DNA of 12,734 bases from Bacilli bacterium (lineage in GTDB: Bacteria; Bacillota_I; Bacilli_A; ML615J-28; CAG-698), in the NCBI GenBank assembly GCA_028693885.1, contig JAQUUM010000020.1, positions 1 to 12,734 of the forward strand, in the 5' to 3' direction. The position numbers and the translations under genes are program-made. The notes beneath the pieces were generated by a model. It did no database searches, had not been told where the DNA came from, and was given only the letters and a program-made list of their open reading frames with translations. Numbering within the stretch: the first letter of the stretch is position 1; the number at the start of each line of letters is the position of its first letter. Positions 1 to 6,436 of the stretch are shown one piece after another.

Positions 1-1
1 T

Positions 2-295
2 CCTCATATATCTGCATCCCATGTTGCCATAAAAGCTGGTTATGCAGCTCAAGAACTTAAGCACATTGTATTTGGTGTAATTGAAAATATGTCATACTTT
101 CTAAATAAATCCAGCGGAGAGAAAGAATACATATTTGGAAAAGGAAAAGGCGAAGAACTGGCAAAGAAACTTAACGTAACTTTGTTAGCAGAAATTCCTA
201 TTAATTTACCTGCAAAAAACACTGGTTTATACGAGGACAATGAATTAATTGGACAAATATACAATAATATAGCCGATAAAATTATTAATAAGTAA
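2..295 (+). CDS. Mrp/NBP35-family P-loop ATPase, C-terminal fragment (N-terminus outside window)
   Basis: The open frame enters from the left edge (first complete codon at 2) and ends in TAA at 293-295, leaving about 97 C-terminal residues. The fragment shows the family's order of motifs: an S-A-S-H-V-A-x-K-A-G-Y stretch after the nucleotide-binding core, then GVIENMSY, then the IFGKGKGEELA segment, and finally a LLAEIPI strand. Mrp (ApbC/NBP35) proteins are cytoplasmic ATPases used as iron-sulfur cluster carriers; SalA of Bacillus is a regulatory relative. The P-loop lies outside the window. The cysteine pair usually found after ENMS in cluster-carrier members is absent; the segment there reads YFLNKSSGEKEY. 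This resembles SalA-like members more than a classic carrier. The ATG at 89 is internal (Met of ENMS), not a start. The gene converges on the minus-strand block and shares its terminator. Confidence 0.85.
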   Translation, partial: PHISASHVAIKAGYAAQELKHIVFGVIENMSYFLNKSSGEKEYIFGKGKGEELAKKLNVTLLAEIPINLPAKNTGLYEDNELIGQIYNNIADKIINK

Positions 296-301
296 TTAAC
301 A

Positions 302-343
302 AAAAAGAAGATGAAATTCAAATGCGAATTTTATCTTCTTTTT
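302..343. terminator. Bidirectional Rho-independent terminator between mrp-like gene and DUF1292 gene
   Basis: An 18-bp stem (302-319 with 326-343, one G-T wobble at 313/332) closes a 6-base loop at 320-325. The A-run at its left end and T-run at its right end give a U-tract to transcripts arriving from either strand. It lies 6 bases after the mrp stop and 10 bases after the DUF1292 stop, so it ends both convergent units. Confidence 0.9.
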
Positions 344-353
344 ATTATATTAA

Positions 354-647
354 TTATTCTTCAGATTCCTCTTCATTATCATTTTCAAATGCAGCTAAAA
401 CTTCTTCAATCATCTTCCATTCTTCATCTGTTGTGATCTCATTTAATTCACCGATTTCCCCCTCAAGTGGTTCATAAGATGCAGCATAAACTTGAATCTC
501 TTCTTCTTCTAAGCTTCCTGTAGGGTAAAACAATACATAGTTTTTATTAAATTCGTTGTTTTCAAAAGTAAATAGTATATCACACAATATCTCATTACCT
601 TTATCATCTACATAAGTCAACTGATTTTCTTTTAATTGATTTTTCAT
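354..647 (-). CDS. DUF1292 family protein (YrzB-like), small acidic protein of unknown function
   Basis: The product is 97 residues and very acidic, ending in a Glu/Asp/Asn/Ser tail (NDNEEESEE). It matches the DUF1292 pattern: an early DDKGNE turn, a (C)DILFTFE strand, a YVLFYPTG strand, an acidic EEEE-IQVYAASY strand, and a conserved TDEEWKMIEEVLAAFE helix near the end. No molecular function is established for the family. Its gene sits directly after ruvX in many Bacillota (yrrK-yrzB in B. subtilis), and that arrangement is kept here with only one base between the ruvX stop and this ATG. The ribosome binding site AAAGGA lies inside the ruvX 3' end, so translation is probably coupled. It is the last gene of the alaS unit and is followed by the bidirectional terminator. 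Confidence 0.88.
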   Translation of the reverse strand: MKNQLKENQLTYVDDKGNEILCDILFTFENNEFNKNYVLFYPTGSLEEEEIQVYAASYEPLEGEIGELNEITTDEEWKMIEEVLAAFENDNEEESEE

Positions 648-648
648 A

Positions 649-1080
649 TTAAAATCCTTTCTTAAATTTATTTGAATCTAAATATCCCTGCAAAATAATA
701 GATGCAGCTAATTTATCAACATTCTTTTTTCTTTTTTGCCTACTCATATCAGCGCTTAACATTGTTCTATTAGCAATCACTGATGTTAATCTCTCATCTA
801 TTAGAAAAACTTTTAACCCAGTTTCTTTTTCAAGAATTTCTTTAAATTCTGAAATATAATCACATTGAAATCCAGTAGATCCATCCATATTTTTAGGGAA
901 CCCTAAGACTATTTCAATTATTCCGTGTTCTTTAATCAAATCTTTTACAAATTCTAAAGCTTGATTTAAGTTTTTTTCTTCAATCCTGTAAGTTCCAATT
1001 GGGTTAGCAATAATTCCTAATGCATCACTAATAGCAACTCCTAAAGTTTTAGTACCTAAGTCTAATCCTATGATTTTCAT
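649..1080 (-). CDS. ruvX: RuvX/YqgF-family putative Holliday junction resolvase / pre-16S rRNA nuclease
   Basis: The 143-residue product has the usual family length and an RNase H-like fold. Visible motifs are the N-terminal GLDLGTKTLGVAISD (Asp7), the LGFPKNMDGS strand and loop near 59-68, LIDERLTS (Asp95, Glu96, Arg97), and KKNVDKLAASIILQGYLD near the end, whose Asp122 is the likely third acidic metal ligand. YqgF trims the 5' end of 16S rRNA precursor in E. coli, and the family was first proposed to resolve Holliday junctions; which role applies here cannot be told from sequence. The start codon overlaps the alaS TGA in an ATGA junction, which implies translational coupling to alaS. In most Bacillota the small gene ireB (yrzL) lies between alaS and ruvX; it is absent here. 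Confidence 0.93.
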   Translation of the reverse strand: MKIIGLDLGTKTLGVAISDALGIIANPIGTYRIEEKNLNQALEFVKDLIKEHGIIEIVLGFPKNMDGSTGFQCDYISEFKEILEKETGLKVFLIDERLTSVIANRTMLSADMSRQKRKKNVDKLAASIILQGYLDSNKFKKGF

Positions 1081-3782
1081 ATTTTATCCTCAATTTCTGT
1101 ATAAACTTCTTCAAAAGCTTTTCCTAGAAATTCTAAATTTTTACCACCTGCTTGAGCGAAATCTGGTCTTCCACCACCATTTCCACCACAAATAATAGCA
1201 GCCTTTTTTACAAGCAATCCAGCATTTAAGGATGGAATTTTATTTTTACACAAAAAAACGATCTTATCTTCAATTATGTTTCCAACAAAAACTATGCTTT
1301 CTTTTAAATAATCGCTGATTCTATCAATTAAATCTTTTAATACATCAATATTAACATCTTTTACATCAAAAATACATATTTTTTTATTTTTTATTTCTTT
1401 TACATTTGATAAATATTTTTCAATTGCTTCGGTATTTTGTTCTTGTAAGATTTTTTGATAATTTTTTGAAATTTCTTTGATTTTTTCTCGCAAATCATTC
1501 AACGTTATTTTCTTTGAAATTATTCTACTATAACTTTTTTCATTATTATCGTTTTCCTTAAATTCAAATTTTAAATCAATCCCTTTTTGATTAGCCTCTT
1601 TTACCATAATTTCAGCTTTTTTCAACAAATCAGAAATCTCACTATTGATATTTGCAAGTCTTTCATCTAACTCTTTTTCTATTTGATTACTAGTAGATGC
1701 CTCGATTCTAAATATCCCAGAACCTTTTGCTTCAATTGATGTAATAGCAAATTTTTCTATTTCTTTGGTATTTGAAACATGTGTGCCTCCACATAATTCT
1801 TTACTAAAATTCGTATCTACTACTCTAACAATATCTCCATATTTCTCTCCAAAAACAGCTTGTACTCCTTGGTTTTTTGCTTCAGCTAAAGGTATTTCTC
1901 TTACAACAACATTGTTAGAATTCATTATTTCTTTATTAACTAATTTTTCAATTTTAAGTATTTGCTCTTCATTTAGCATTTCAAAATTATTAAAATCAAA
2001 CCTTAAATTATTAGCATTTACATTTGATCCATGTTGATAAATATGAGTTCCTACAACTTGTCTTAATGATTCATTCAACAAATGTGTAGCTGTATGATTT
2101 TTAGCTACTTTCGCTCTAAAAGCTTTATCAACATGCAAAACAACTTTTTGACCTATTTCTAAAGATCCATCATTAATTTCAACCAAAGATGCATGTTGCA
2201 TATTTGGTAACTTTATAGTATCAATAACTTCATATGAATTACTATTTGAAATCACAAGCCCTTTATCTCCAACTTGTCCGCCAGATTCTGCATAGAAAAC
2301 GGTTGGCGAAAATAATATTAAAGCATTATCATAAGCTTTCTCAACTAATTTACCATCTACAAAAATAGCAACAATCTTAGACTCACACTCAAGATTATTA
2401 TAACCTATAAATTCAGTTTCTACATGTAATTTAAGCATTTCTTCATTTTGAACATTCATAGACTGTTTATCATTACGGGCCATCCTAGCTCTTTCTTTTT
2501 GTTTTTGTAATTCTTCCTTAAAACCTTTTACATCAACTTTAAACTCATATTCATTAGCTAGTTCAATAGTTAACTCAATCGGAAACCCAAATGTATCATA
2601 TAGTAAAAAAGCAGTTTCCTTTGTTATTACCTTATCATTTCCTTTTGGACAATTGTTTATAAATTCTAGTAATTTTTTCTCTCCTAATTCAAGAGTTAAC
2701 AAAAATTTTTCTTCCTCTTGCTTTATGATTTTTGTAATATTGTCTTCATTAACTGCTAGATCATTATAAAAAACTTTCATGTTATCAACTACTACATTGA
2801 CTAATTTATATAGAAAAGCACTATTAATACCTATATTTTTCCCAAATCTAACAGCTCTTCTTAATAATCTTCTTAAAACATATCCGCGCCCTTCATTAGA
2901 TAAAGTCGCTCCATCACTAACAGCAAAAACTACACTTCTAACATGATCAGCTATTACTTTAAAAGCCATTTGTCCTGTGTACTTAGTTAAAGAAAGTTTT
3001 TCTGTCATTTTAATAATTGGCATAAATAAATCAGTATCGTAGTTAGTTTCAACTTCTTGCATTACACAAGCCATTCGTTCAAGCCCCATACCCGTATCAA
3101 TGTTTTTACTAGGCAATTCAGGATATTCTTCTCTTTTTTTACCTGGCGTTGAATTATATTGACTAAAAACTATATTCCAAATCTCAATATATCTTTCGTT
3201 TTCTAAATCTTCTTGAATCATTCTAATTCCAACTTTATTAGGATCATATTTTTCACCACGATCATAAAAAATTTCAGTGCAAGGTCCACAGGGGCCTTCA
3301 CCAATTTCCCAAAAATTATGATCTAGTTTAATTATATGATTTGGGGAAACCCCTAATTCTACCCATTTTTCAAACGAATCGCTATCTGATGTGTAAATTG
3401 TAAAATATAATTTATTAAGTTCAAACGCAAAATATTTAGGCGAAGTTAAAATCTCAATAGCAAATTCTAATGCTTCATTTCTAAAATAATCTCCTACTGA
3501 AAAATTGCCAAGCATTTCAAAAAAAGTATGGTGCCTAGCAGTTTTCCCAACATTTTCAATGTCGTTAGTTCTAATAGATTTTTGAGCATTAGTCATTCTT
3601 CTATTGTTTGGTACTTCTCTTCCATCAAAAAACTTTTTCAAAGGCGCAACTCCAGCATTAATCCATAGCAATGTCGGATCATTATGTGGAATTAATGAAG
3701 CACTTGGTATCACTTCATGATTTTTGCTGGCAAAAAAATCTAACCACATCTGTCTTATTTCATAACTCATTAATTTTTTCAT
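1077..3782 (-). CDS. alaS: Alanyl-tRNA synthetase
   Basis: The 901-residue cytoplasmic enzyme attaches alanine to tRNA-Ala and hydrolyses mischarged Ser/Gly-tRNA-Ala. It is full length for a bacterial AlaRS. The class II catalytic core occupies about 1-240 (LLWINAGVAPLK near 38-49, RHHTFFEMLGNF near 83-94, FWEIGEGPCGPCTE near 157-170, motif 3 DTGMGLERM at 229-237). A tRNA-recognition helical region follows to about 460 (ADHVRSVVFAVSDG, then GRGYVLRRLLRRA). The editing domain carries zinc ligands in NHTATHLL (His563, His567) and CGGTH (Cys664, His668). A coiled linker of about 700-790 leads to the C-Ala domain with its glycine-rich ending (GGNGGGRPDFAQAGG). The ATG at 3780-3782 has a strong GGAGGAG site five bases upstream. 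Expression is controlled by the T-box leader. The gene ends in TGA, overlapping ruvX by four bases. Confidence 0.98.
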   Translation of the reverse strand: MKKLMSYEIRQMWLDFFASKNHEVIPSASLIPHNDPTLLWINAGVAPLKKFFDGREVPNNRRMTNAQKSIRTNDIENVGKTARHHTFFEMLGNFSVGDYFRNEALEFAIEILTSPKYFAFELNKLYFTIYTSDSDSFEKWVELGVSPNHIIKLDHNFWEIGEGPCGPCTEIFYDRGEKYDPNKVGIRMIQEDLENERYIEIWNIVFSQYNSTPGKKREEYPELPSKNIDTGMGLERMACVMQEVETNYDTDLFMPIIKMTEKLSLTKYTGQMAFKVIADHVRSVVFAVSDGATLSNEGRGYVLRRLLRRAVRFGKNIGINSAFLYKLVNVVVDNMKVFYNDLAVNEDNITKIIKQEEEKFLLTLELGEKKLLEFINNCPKGNDKVITKETAFLLYDTFGFPIELTIELANEYEFKVDVKGFKEELQKQKERARMARNDKQSMNVQNEEMLKLHVETEFIGYNNLECESKIVAIFVDGKLVEKAYDNALILFSPTVFYAESGGQVGDKGLVISNSNSYEVIDTIKLPNMQHASLVEINDGSLEIGQKVVLHVDKAFRAKVAKNHTATHLLNESLRQVVGTHIYQHGSNVNANNLRFDFNNFEMLNEEQILKIEKLVNKEIMNSNNVVVREIPLAEAKNQGVQAVFGEKYGDIVRVVDTNFSKELCGGTHVSNTKEIEKFAITSIEAKGSGIFRIEASTSNQIEKELDERLANINSEISDLLKKAEIMVKEANQKGIDLKFEFKENDNNEKSYSRIISKKITLNDLREKIKEISKNYQKILQEQNTEAIEKYLSNVKEIKNKKICIFDVKDVNIDVLKDLIDRISDYLKESIVFVGNIIEDKIVFLCKNKIPSLNAGLLVKKAAIICGGNGGGRPDFAQAGGKNLEFLGKAFEEVYTEIEDKI

Positions 3783-3787
3783 ATATT

Positions 3788-3794
3788 CTCCTCC
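3788..3794 (-). promoter_or_regulatory. Ribosome binding site of alaS
   Basis: On the sense strand this reads GGAGGAG, five bases before the alaS ATG. It lies outside the terminator stem of the T-box, so control acts on transcription rather than by hiding this site. Confidence 0.85.
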
Positions 3795-3797
3795 ATA

Positions 3798-3828
3798 TAA
3801 AAAATTCCTATATTAAAAAATATAGGAA
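3798..3828 (-). terminator. T-box-controlled intrinsic terminator of the alaS leader
   Basis: A perfect 10-bp stem (3805-3814 with 3819-3828) with a four-base loop is followed on the sense strand by six T (3804-3799). Its 5' arm contains TTCCT, which can instead pair with AGGA of the T-box element (3848-3851) to form the antiterminator. The two folds are mutually exclusive. Upstream RNase J read-through transcripts would also meet this stop. Confidence 0.92.
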
Positions 3829-4000
3829 CGAAATTTTCGCGGTACCATCCTACTTCATAGTAAAAAACTATGCAACTCAATTAAATTTAACGCATTTATA
3901 CGTGAATTTTTTAATTCATACTCAAAAGTAGCTTTCAGTGTATCATTTGAGATTTTTCACCTGCCAATCTCTCTCTGTATAATTCAAACACTTACTTTTC
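3798..4000 (-). promoter_or_regulatory. T-box riboswitch sensing uncharged tRNA-Ala, upstream of alaS
   Basis: The leader contains the hallmark T-box sequence AGGATGGTACCGCG (sense; 3838-3851 on this strand's coordinates), whose TGG(T) bulge pairs with the acceptor end of uncharged tRNA. Stem I is recognisable. The S-turn AGTA (3993-3996) is followed by a helix AGTGT/ACACT (3988-3992 with 3937-3941). On the other side of the specifier loop is GAAA (3933-3936), then the triplet GCT (3930-3932), followed by A. GCT is an alanine codon and fits the downstream gene. The GAGAGA...TCTC arm forms the distal part of stem I. Linker hairpins lie at 3903-3918 (6-bp stem) and 3856-3872 (6-bp stem, just before the antiterminator). 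When tRNA-Ala is uncharged the antiterminator (AGGA with TTCCT, plus CGAA with TTCG) forms and alaS-ruvX-DUF1292 is transcribed. Confidence 0.95.
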
Positions 4001-4030
4001 TTTATCACAGTATTATTAAATTGTAGTTAA
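4001..4030 (-). promoter_or_regulatory. Possible promoter of the alaS T-box transcript (weak match)
   Basis: On the sense strand a TTAACT hexamer (4025-4030) is separated by 18 bases from GATAAA (4001-4006), which is preceded by TGT (4007-4009) as an extended -10. Each hexamer matches consensus at four of six positions. A start about seven bases downstream would fall just before stem I of the T-box, which is where one is expected. The -35 overlaps the last codons of the RNase J gene. Because the region is so AT-rich, chance matches are common, so the call is tentative. Confidence 0.35.
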
Positions 4031-5674
4031 AACCGGAATTACAATCGGCCTCTTTTTTATTTCTGAATAAATTTCTCTAGCTATATCATCAGTGAGTAAA
4101 CTTGTTAAAGATTTAATATCAATTTTTGACTTCCGCAAATATGTCTTAGTTCTTTTTTCGATTGTTAAAGTTAGTTTTTTAAATATTGCATCTGTCTCAA
4201 CAGCAAACCCTTTAGAAATTATTTCAGGTTCAGAGAATACATCTCTATTCTTATCATCAATTACAATAGTCACAATAACTACTCCATTTTGTGATAATAG
4301 TTCTCTGTCTCTTATAACAACTTCATTAATATCCCCAATTATTGACCCATCAATAAGTACATCTCCAGCAGAAATCTGTTCTTTTTTTGGAAGTAAATTT
4401 CCATTTTGGAAACTAATCAACTCTCCATTTTCTAATATTATTACTTTTTTTTCCGAGTTACCTACTTCAAGTGCAATATTTTTTTGAACATATTGGTGGC
4501 GGAATTCCCCAACCACTGGAATTATATACTTGGGATTAAGTATACCATATAATAATTTTAAATCTTCACTATCTGCTTGTGAACTTCTTAACATTTGTTT
4601 TTTTATAACCGTTACTTTTTTACTATTAATATTTAATAAATCAATAGTTCTGCTTGCCATTTTTTCAGTACCAGGTACTGGTGGATTCATAATTACTATA
4701 TTATCTTCTTTATTAATTTTTATTAGCCTATCTTGACCTTTGCACATCCTTTGAAGCATATAAAATGGTTCGTGTCTAATACCAGTTACAATTACAACCA
4801 AATCATCATAATCATTTTGATTTTTATCATCTATAAATTTTAAATTAATCAACTTATCTTGTGGGATTTTTAAATACTCATTATTCATTGCAATATTGAT
4901 GTGCTTTTGAACTTTTCTACCAATAATTGCAACTCTTCTATTATTATTAACACTAATATTAATCAATTTTTGAATTCTATCTAAATCACTTGAAAATGAT
5001 GAAACTATAACTCTTTTTGAATTTTGTAAAATCTCAGTTATAGTATAAAGTAAGGAATAATCATTATGAACTCTATTAATATTATTAACTCCTAAACTAC
5101 CCGCACATAAAGCTAAAACATTCTCACTACCTATATCAGTAATTTTATTCATTGAAGTTCTATACCTTTTATCTTGATGAGCATCAAAGTTAAAATTCGG
5201 CATATAAACAATCGACCCATCTTGAGATTTAATACAAACACCTACACACTCAGGAATGCTATGACTAACATTAAAAAATGATACTTTTATAGGGCCGAAC
5301 TTTAATTCCTTTTCTTCATTAATCCTATACAACCTATATTTTGAGATATCCATTTGAGCTTCATTAAGTAAATCTTCTAATATGCACATCGTAAAATGAG
5401 TCCCAAACACTCCAACATCTAATGATTTTAATAACTCAGGGATTGCTCCAACGTGATCATCATGTCCGTGAGTCAAAAATATCCCTTGAACTCTTTCCTT
5501 GTTTTCAACTAAATATGAAATATTTGGTATAACAGTATCAATTCCTAGTAATTCAACACTTGGATATTTTAGGCCACCATCTAAAACAAATATCTTATCA
5601 TCAATTTCAACAAGATACATATTTTTGCCATTTTCCCCAAGCCCACCTAAGGCTCCAAATTTTATTGTACTCAT
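4016..5674 (-). CDS. RNase J-family beta-CASP protein with degenerate active site (J2-like or non-catalytic paralogue)
   Basis: The 552-residue protein has full RNase J length and order: metallo-beta-lactamase core, beta-CASP insert (about 200-350), return to the core, and a C-terminal domain ending KKRPIVIPVL. Motif 2 is intact (THGHDDHVG; His69, His71, Asp73, His74), and His138 in NVSHSIP is kept. Other signature positions have changed, judged against remembered RNase J1 sequences: the Asp of GDFKFD is Asn160 (PNFNFD), the His of SGHxS is Gln366 (SSQADS), and the His of PVHGE is Val388 (PVVGE). SDSTN has become CAGSL, TFASNVHR has become SFSSDLDR, and QGEP has become RHEP. RNase J normally matures and degrades RNA by 5'-exonuclease and endonuclease action. 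This copy may act as a partner subunit or RNA-binding protein. I chose the ATG at 5672-5674 because AAGGTGG sits five bases upstream; the in-frame GTG at 5681-5683 is part of that site. Confidence 0.9.
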   Translation of the reverse strand: MSTIKFGALGGLGENGKNMYLVEIDDKIFVLDGGLKYPSVELLGIDTVIPNISYLVENKERVQGIFLTHGHDDHVGAIPELLKSLDVGVFGTHFTMCILEDLLNEAQMDISKYRLYRINEEKELKFGPIKVSFFNVSHSIPECVGVCIKSQDGSIVYMPNFNFDAHQDKRYRTSMNKITDIGSENVLALCAGSLGVNNINRVHNDYSLLYTITEILQNSKRVIVSSFSSDLDRIQKLINISVNNNRRVAIIGRKVQKHINIAMNNEYLKIPQDKLINLKFIDDKNQNDYDDLVVIVTGIRHEPFYMLQRMCKGQDRLIKINKEDNIVIMNPPVPGTEKMASRTIDLLNINSKKVTVIKKQMLRSSQADSEDLKLLYGILNPKYIIPVVGEFRHQYVQKNIALEVGNSEKKVIILENGELISFQNGNLLPKKEQISAGDVLIDGSIIGDINEVVIRDRELLSQNGVVIVTIVIDDKNRDVFSEPEIISKGFAVETDAIFKKLTLTIEKRTKTYLRKSKIDIKSLTSLLTDDIAREIYSEIKKRPIVIPVLTTI

Positions 5675-5679
5675 AAAAA

Positions 5680-5686
5680 CCACCTT
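5680..5686 (-). promoter_or_regulatory. Ribosome binding site deciding the RNase J-family start
   Basis: The sense sequence AAGGTGG ends five bases before the ATG at 5672-5674. The upstream in-frame GTG (5681-5683) lies within this site and has no site of its own, so the ATG is preferred. Confidence 0.8.
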
Positions 5687-5690
5687 GTCT

Positions 5691-5699
5691 ATTATACCA
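5691..5699 (-). promoter_or_regulatory. Extended -10 promoter of the RNase J-family gene
   Basis: The sense strand reads TGG followed by a perfect TATAAT (-10 at 5691-5696, TGn at 5697-5699). No good TTGACA is seen 16-18 bases upstream, which is common for extended -10 promoters. A start about seven bases downstream (near 5684-5686) would place the ribosome binding site at the very 5' end of the message, with a leader of only about 10-13 bases. Confidence 0.7.
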
Positions 5700-5707
5700 T
5701 ATTATTT

Positions 5708-5727
5708 AATATTATACTTATAATATT
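5708..5727. repeat. Perfect 9-bp inverted repeat at the yebC2 / RNase J-family junction
   Basis: AATATTATA (5708-5716) and its exact reverse complement (5719-5727) flank a two-base centre. It overlaps the yebC2 stop codon and covers the -35 region of the promoter at 5691-5699. No T-run follows on either strand, so it is a poor terminator. It may be a regulator binding site or a chance product of pure A/T sequence. Confidence 0.5.
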
Positions 5728-6436
5728 AATCTTCTACATTATGATATACATTCTGAACATCTTCTAGATCTTCAAGCATATCAATCAATCTATCAAATTT
5801 TTTTCTGCTCTCTTCATCCAAACTAACATAAGTACTAGGTACTTTAGTTATTTCACAAGTAAGAAAATCTTCAACACCTAAATCCTGAAAAACCTTTTGT
5901 ATATTGTTAAATTCCTTAGAATCTGCATACACAAAAACTCCTTCATCAGTTGTCTCAATATCCTGAATATCACAATCATTTTCTATTAAAGCATCCAAAA
6001 CATTTTCTTCTTCTAAATTAGTTGCTCCAATAATAGCAACTGTATCAAACATATAAGAAACACAACCATTTACGCCTAAAGAACCACCATTTTTTGTAAA
6101 AGCTGCTCTAACTTCACTTGCAGTTCTATTAAGGTTGTTAGTTAGACATTCAACAATTACTGCAGCCCCGTGAGTTCCATACCCCTCATAGACTACATTA
6201 TCGTATTCTTCACCTTTTCCACCTTTTGCTTTTTCTATTGCTCTATCAATGATATCTCTTGGCACTTTGTATGTTTTAGCTTTATCGATTATCATTTGTA
6301 AATTTCTATTAATACTTGGATCTGGTTCAGATTTTGCAGCAACGTATATTTCTAGCCCAAATTTGGCCAGTATTTTACTCCTGTTTGCATCTTTTGATGC
6401 CTTTTGATATTTTATATTATTCCATTTTCTTGACAT
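5726..6436 (-). CDS. YebC/PmpR/TACO1-family protein, YebC2 (YeeI-like) subtype
   Basis: The 236-residue cytoplasmic protein has the family signature from its first residues: MSRKWNNIKYQKASKDANRS, then KFGLEIYVAAK, PSINRNLQMIIDKAKTYKVPRD and AIEKAKGG. A central VIVECLTNNLNRTASEVRAAF segment is followed by KNGGSLGVNGCVSYMFD. The MSRKWNNIK opening and KFGxEIYVAAK segment match the subtype represented by B. subtilis YeeI. Older literature describes YebC proteins as transcription regulators; more recent work on YebC/TACO1 supports a ribosome-associated role in relieving stalling at proline-rich stretches. Acidic C-terminus (LEDLEDVQNVYHNVED). The ATG has a GAGGGG site six bases upstream, located inside the glpK 3' end, and the two genes overlap by 20 bases in different frames, implying translational coupling. 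It is the last gene of the tldD-yebC2 run; no clear terminator follows. Confidence 0.93.
   Translation of the reverse strand: MSRKWNNIKYQKASKDANRSKILAKFGLEIYVAAKSEPDPSINRNLQMIIDKAKTYKVPRDIIDRAIEKAKGGKGEEYDNVVYEGYGTHGAAVIVECLTNNLNRTASEVRAAFTKNGGSLGVNGCVSYMFDTVAIIGATNLEEENVLDALIENDCDIQDIETTDEGVFVYADSKEFNNIQKVFQDLGVEDFLTCEITKVPSTYVSLDEESRKKFDRLIDMLEDLEDVQNVYHNVED

Noticed and set aside
49..321. Minus-strand open frame over the mrp-like gene
   Set aside because: It is antisense to the conserved Mrp frame and covers the terminator; its hydrophobic translation is an artefact of the opposite strand.
1765..2037. Plus-strand open frame opposite alaS, and similar ones at 3671-3931, 4092-4487, 4530-4736, 5499-5723, 8367-8621, 9494-9703, 9731-9955, 11220-11477 and 11955-12167
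   Set aside because: Each lies antisense to a well-supported gene or to the T-box leader, has low-complexity Ser/Thr/Ile/Leu-rich translation typical of antisense AT-rich sequence, and matches no family I recognise.
1077..3782. Recoded TGA (mycoplasma-type code)
   Set aside because: alaS ends at TGA exactly where the family C-terminus is expected, and tryptophans in AlaS, GlpK and YebC are encoded by TGG.
5675..5683. GTG start giving the RNase J-family protein three extra residues (MVF)
   Set aside because: The GTG is part of the AAGGTGG ribosome binding site that serves the ATG at 5672-5674, and the protein then begins MSTIKFGALGGLGE, close to the usual RNase J start.
5708..5727. Inverted repeat as the terminator of the yebC2 operon
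   Set aside because: The stem is pure A/T apart from the centre, the loop is only two bases, and no T-run follows on the minus strand.
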